A stretch of DNA of 7,534 nt, from the NCBI GenBank assembly GCA_964519805.1, contig CAZFKN010000134.1, positions 1 through 7,534 on the forward strand, written 5' to 3'. This stretch comes from DASQPE01 sp964519805 (GTDB taxonomy: Bacteria > Gemmatimonadota > Gemmatimonadetes > Gemmatimonadales > GWC2-71-9). The notes under the pieces were generated by a model, which ran no database searches, was not told the DNA's origin, and was given only the letters and a program-made list of their open reading frames with translations. Position 1 is the stretch's first letter. Every line of letters starts with the position of its first letter. Positions 7,387 to 7,534 of the stretch are shown piece after piece. The translations under genes were made by a program, and so were the position numbers.

Positions 7387-7428
7387 TCCGTGACTCCGTG
7401 TCTCTGTGCGTGCAGTTCTCCGTGTCCC
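7370..7428 (-). repeat. CACGGAG repeat cluster R3, inverted copy
   Basis: On the minus strand CACGGAG occurs three times (7424-7418, 7400-7394, 7392-7386). It pairs with R2 to form inverted arms of about 57 bases separated by about 59 bases, and it is the inverted partner of R1, so R1 and R3 bracket the GxxExxY gene like terminal inverted repeats. Its outer edge lies 13 bases from the T-tract of the terminator of the next minus-strand gene. Confidence 0.88.
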
Positions 7429-7441
7429 CCGTGGTGACAAC

Positions 7442-7476
7442 AAAAAAAAGCGGGCCCCGTAGCCGGAGCCCGCTTT
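7442..7476 (-). terminator. intrinsic terminator of the upstream minus-strand gene
   Basis: Arms AAAGCGGGC (7447-7455) and GCCCGCTTT (7468-7476) form a 9-base stem with a 12-base loop that can add two further GC pairs. On the minus strand it is followed by eight T residues (7449-7442). It lies 21 bases after the stop codon at 7498, as expected of a Rho-independent terminator. Read on the plus strand only three T follow, so termination in that direction would be weak. Confidence 0.9.
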
Positions 7477-7497
7477 GACTCGATGACCCGACAGAAA

Positions 7498-7534
7498 TCA
7501 GGCCGGTGCCGGCGCTGCGGCCGGAGGATCCTCG
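7498..7534 (-). CDS. C-terminal end of an unidentified protein
   Basis: Only the last 11 complete codons are present, reading EDPPAAAPAPA then TGA at 7500-7498. This is the only minus-strand frame that stops before the terminator at 7442-7476, which supports it as the real frame. Ala/Pro-rich ends occur on many proteins, including ribosomal and translation proteins of GC-rich bacteria, so the product cannot be named. The 5' part is outside the window. Confidence 0.55.
   Translation of the reverse strand, partial: EDPPAAAPAPA

Larger units (their letters stand above)
6671..7428 (+). mobile_element. putative GxxExxY-CACGGAG repeat cassette
   Basis: The stretch contains one gene in the opposite direction to all its neighbours, with R1 and R3 as imperfect inverted ends (about 42 bases) and R2 as an extra direct copy. 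It sits neatly between a terminator and a promoter, a neutral insertion position. No target-site duplication is obvious, and there is no transposase of a known class. It is called a mobile element only as a hypothesis; a locus that accumulated repeats by other means is the alternative. Confidence 0.4.

Noticed and set aside
6671..7428. CRISPR array
   Set aside because: The repeats are degenerate, irregularly spaced at 8-24 bases, occur in both orientations, and have no uniform spacers or cas genes.

Overview
The window is GC-rich (roughly two thirds G+C by eye) and bacterial. All recognisable housekeeping genes lie on the minus strand, so the biological reading order is from high to low coordinates. 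The order rplM-rpsI-rpsB, high GC, a PccB-type acyl-CoA carboxylase, a near-leaderless start and a GxxExxY gene with CACGGAG repeats would fit Gemmatimonadota or a GC-rich relative of the FCB group. That placement is inference from gene order and composition, not a phylogenetic result.

Layout. (1) 7498-7534 is the last few codons of an unidentified minus-strand gene, followed by a strong intrinsic terminator at 7442-7476. (2) 6671-7428 is an accessory islet. It holds a single plus-strand gene for a GxxExxY protein (6839-7234, PD-(D/E)XK nuclease-like) with a CACGGAG-rich repeat cluster upstream (R1), another downstream in the same orientation (R2) and a third in opposite orientation (R3). (3) 6658 down to 1873 is a tightly overlapped operon: carboxyltransferase, biotin carboxylase, an RlmD/TrmA-family RNA uracil-C5 methyltransferase, and a biotin carboxyl carrier protein. 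Every junction is a 4-base overlap (GTGA, ATGA, ATGA). (4) 1872-1741 holds a hairpin and a good sigma70-type promoter. (5) 1740 down to 1 is the ribosomal protein run rplM-rpsI-rpsB; rpsB runs off the window.

How the genes work together. The three carboxylase proteins supply all parts of a biotin-dependent acyl-CoA carboxylase: BC charges biotin on the carrier protein with CO2, and the carboxyltransferase moves it to acetyl-CoA and/or propionyl-CoA. The BC and carrier proteins look like two halves of a PccA-type alpha chain, and the rRNA/tRNA methyltransferase gene sits exactly between them. The ribosomal genes have their own promoter.

The candidate undescribed system is the GxxExxY cassette. 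A small nuclease-like protein is bracketed by copies of a roughly 45-base CACGGAG repeat. R1 and R3 form imperfect terminal inverted repeats, and R2 and R3 form a long inverted pair directly after the stop codon. This resembles in layout, though not in sequence, the REP/RAYT arrangement of a nuclease with its palindromic repeats. Mobility or repeat processing is a hypothesis only.
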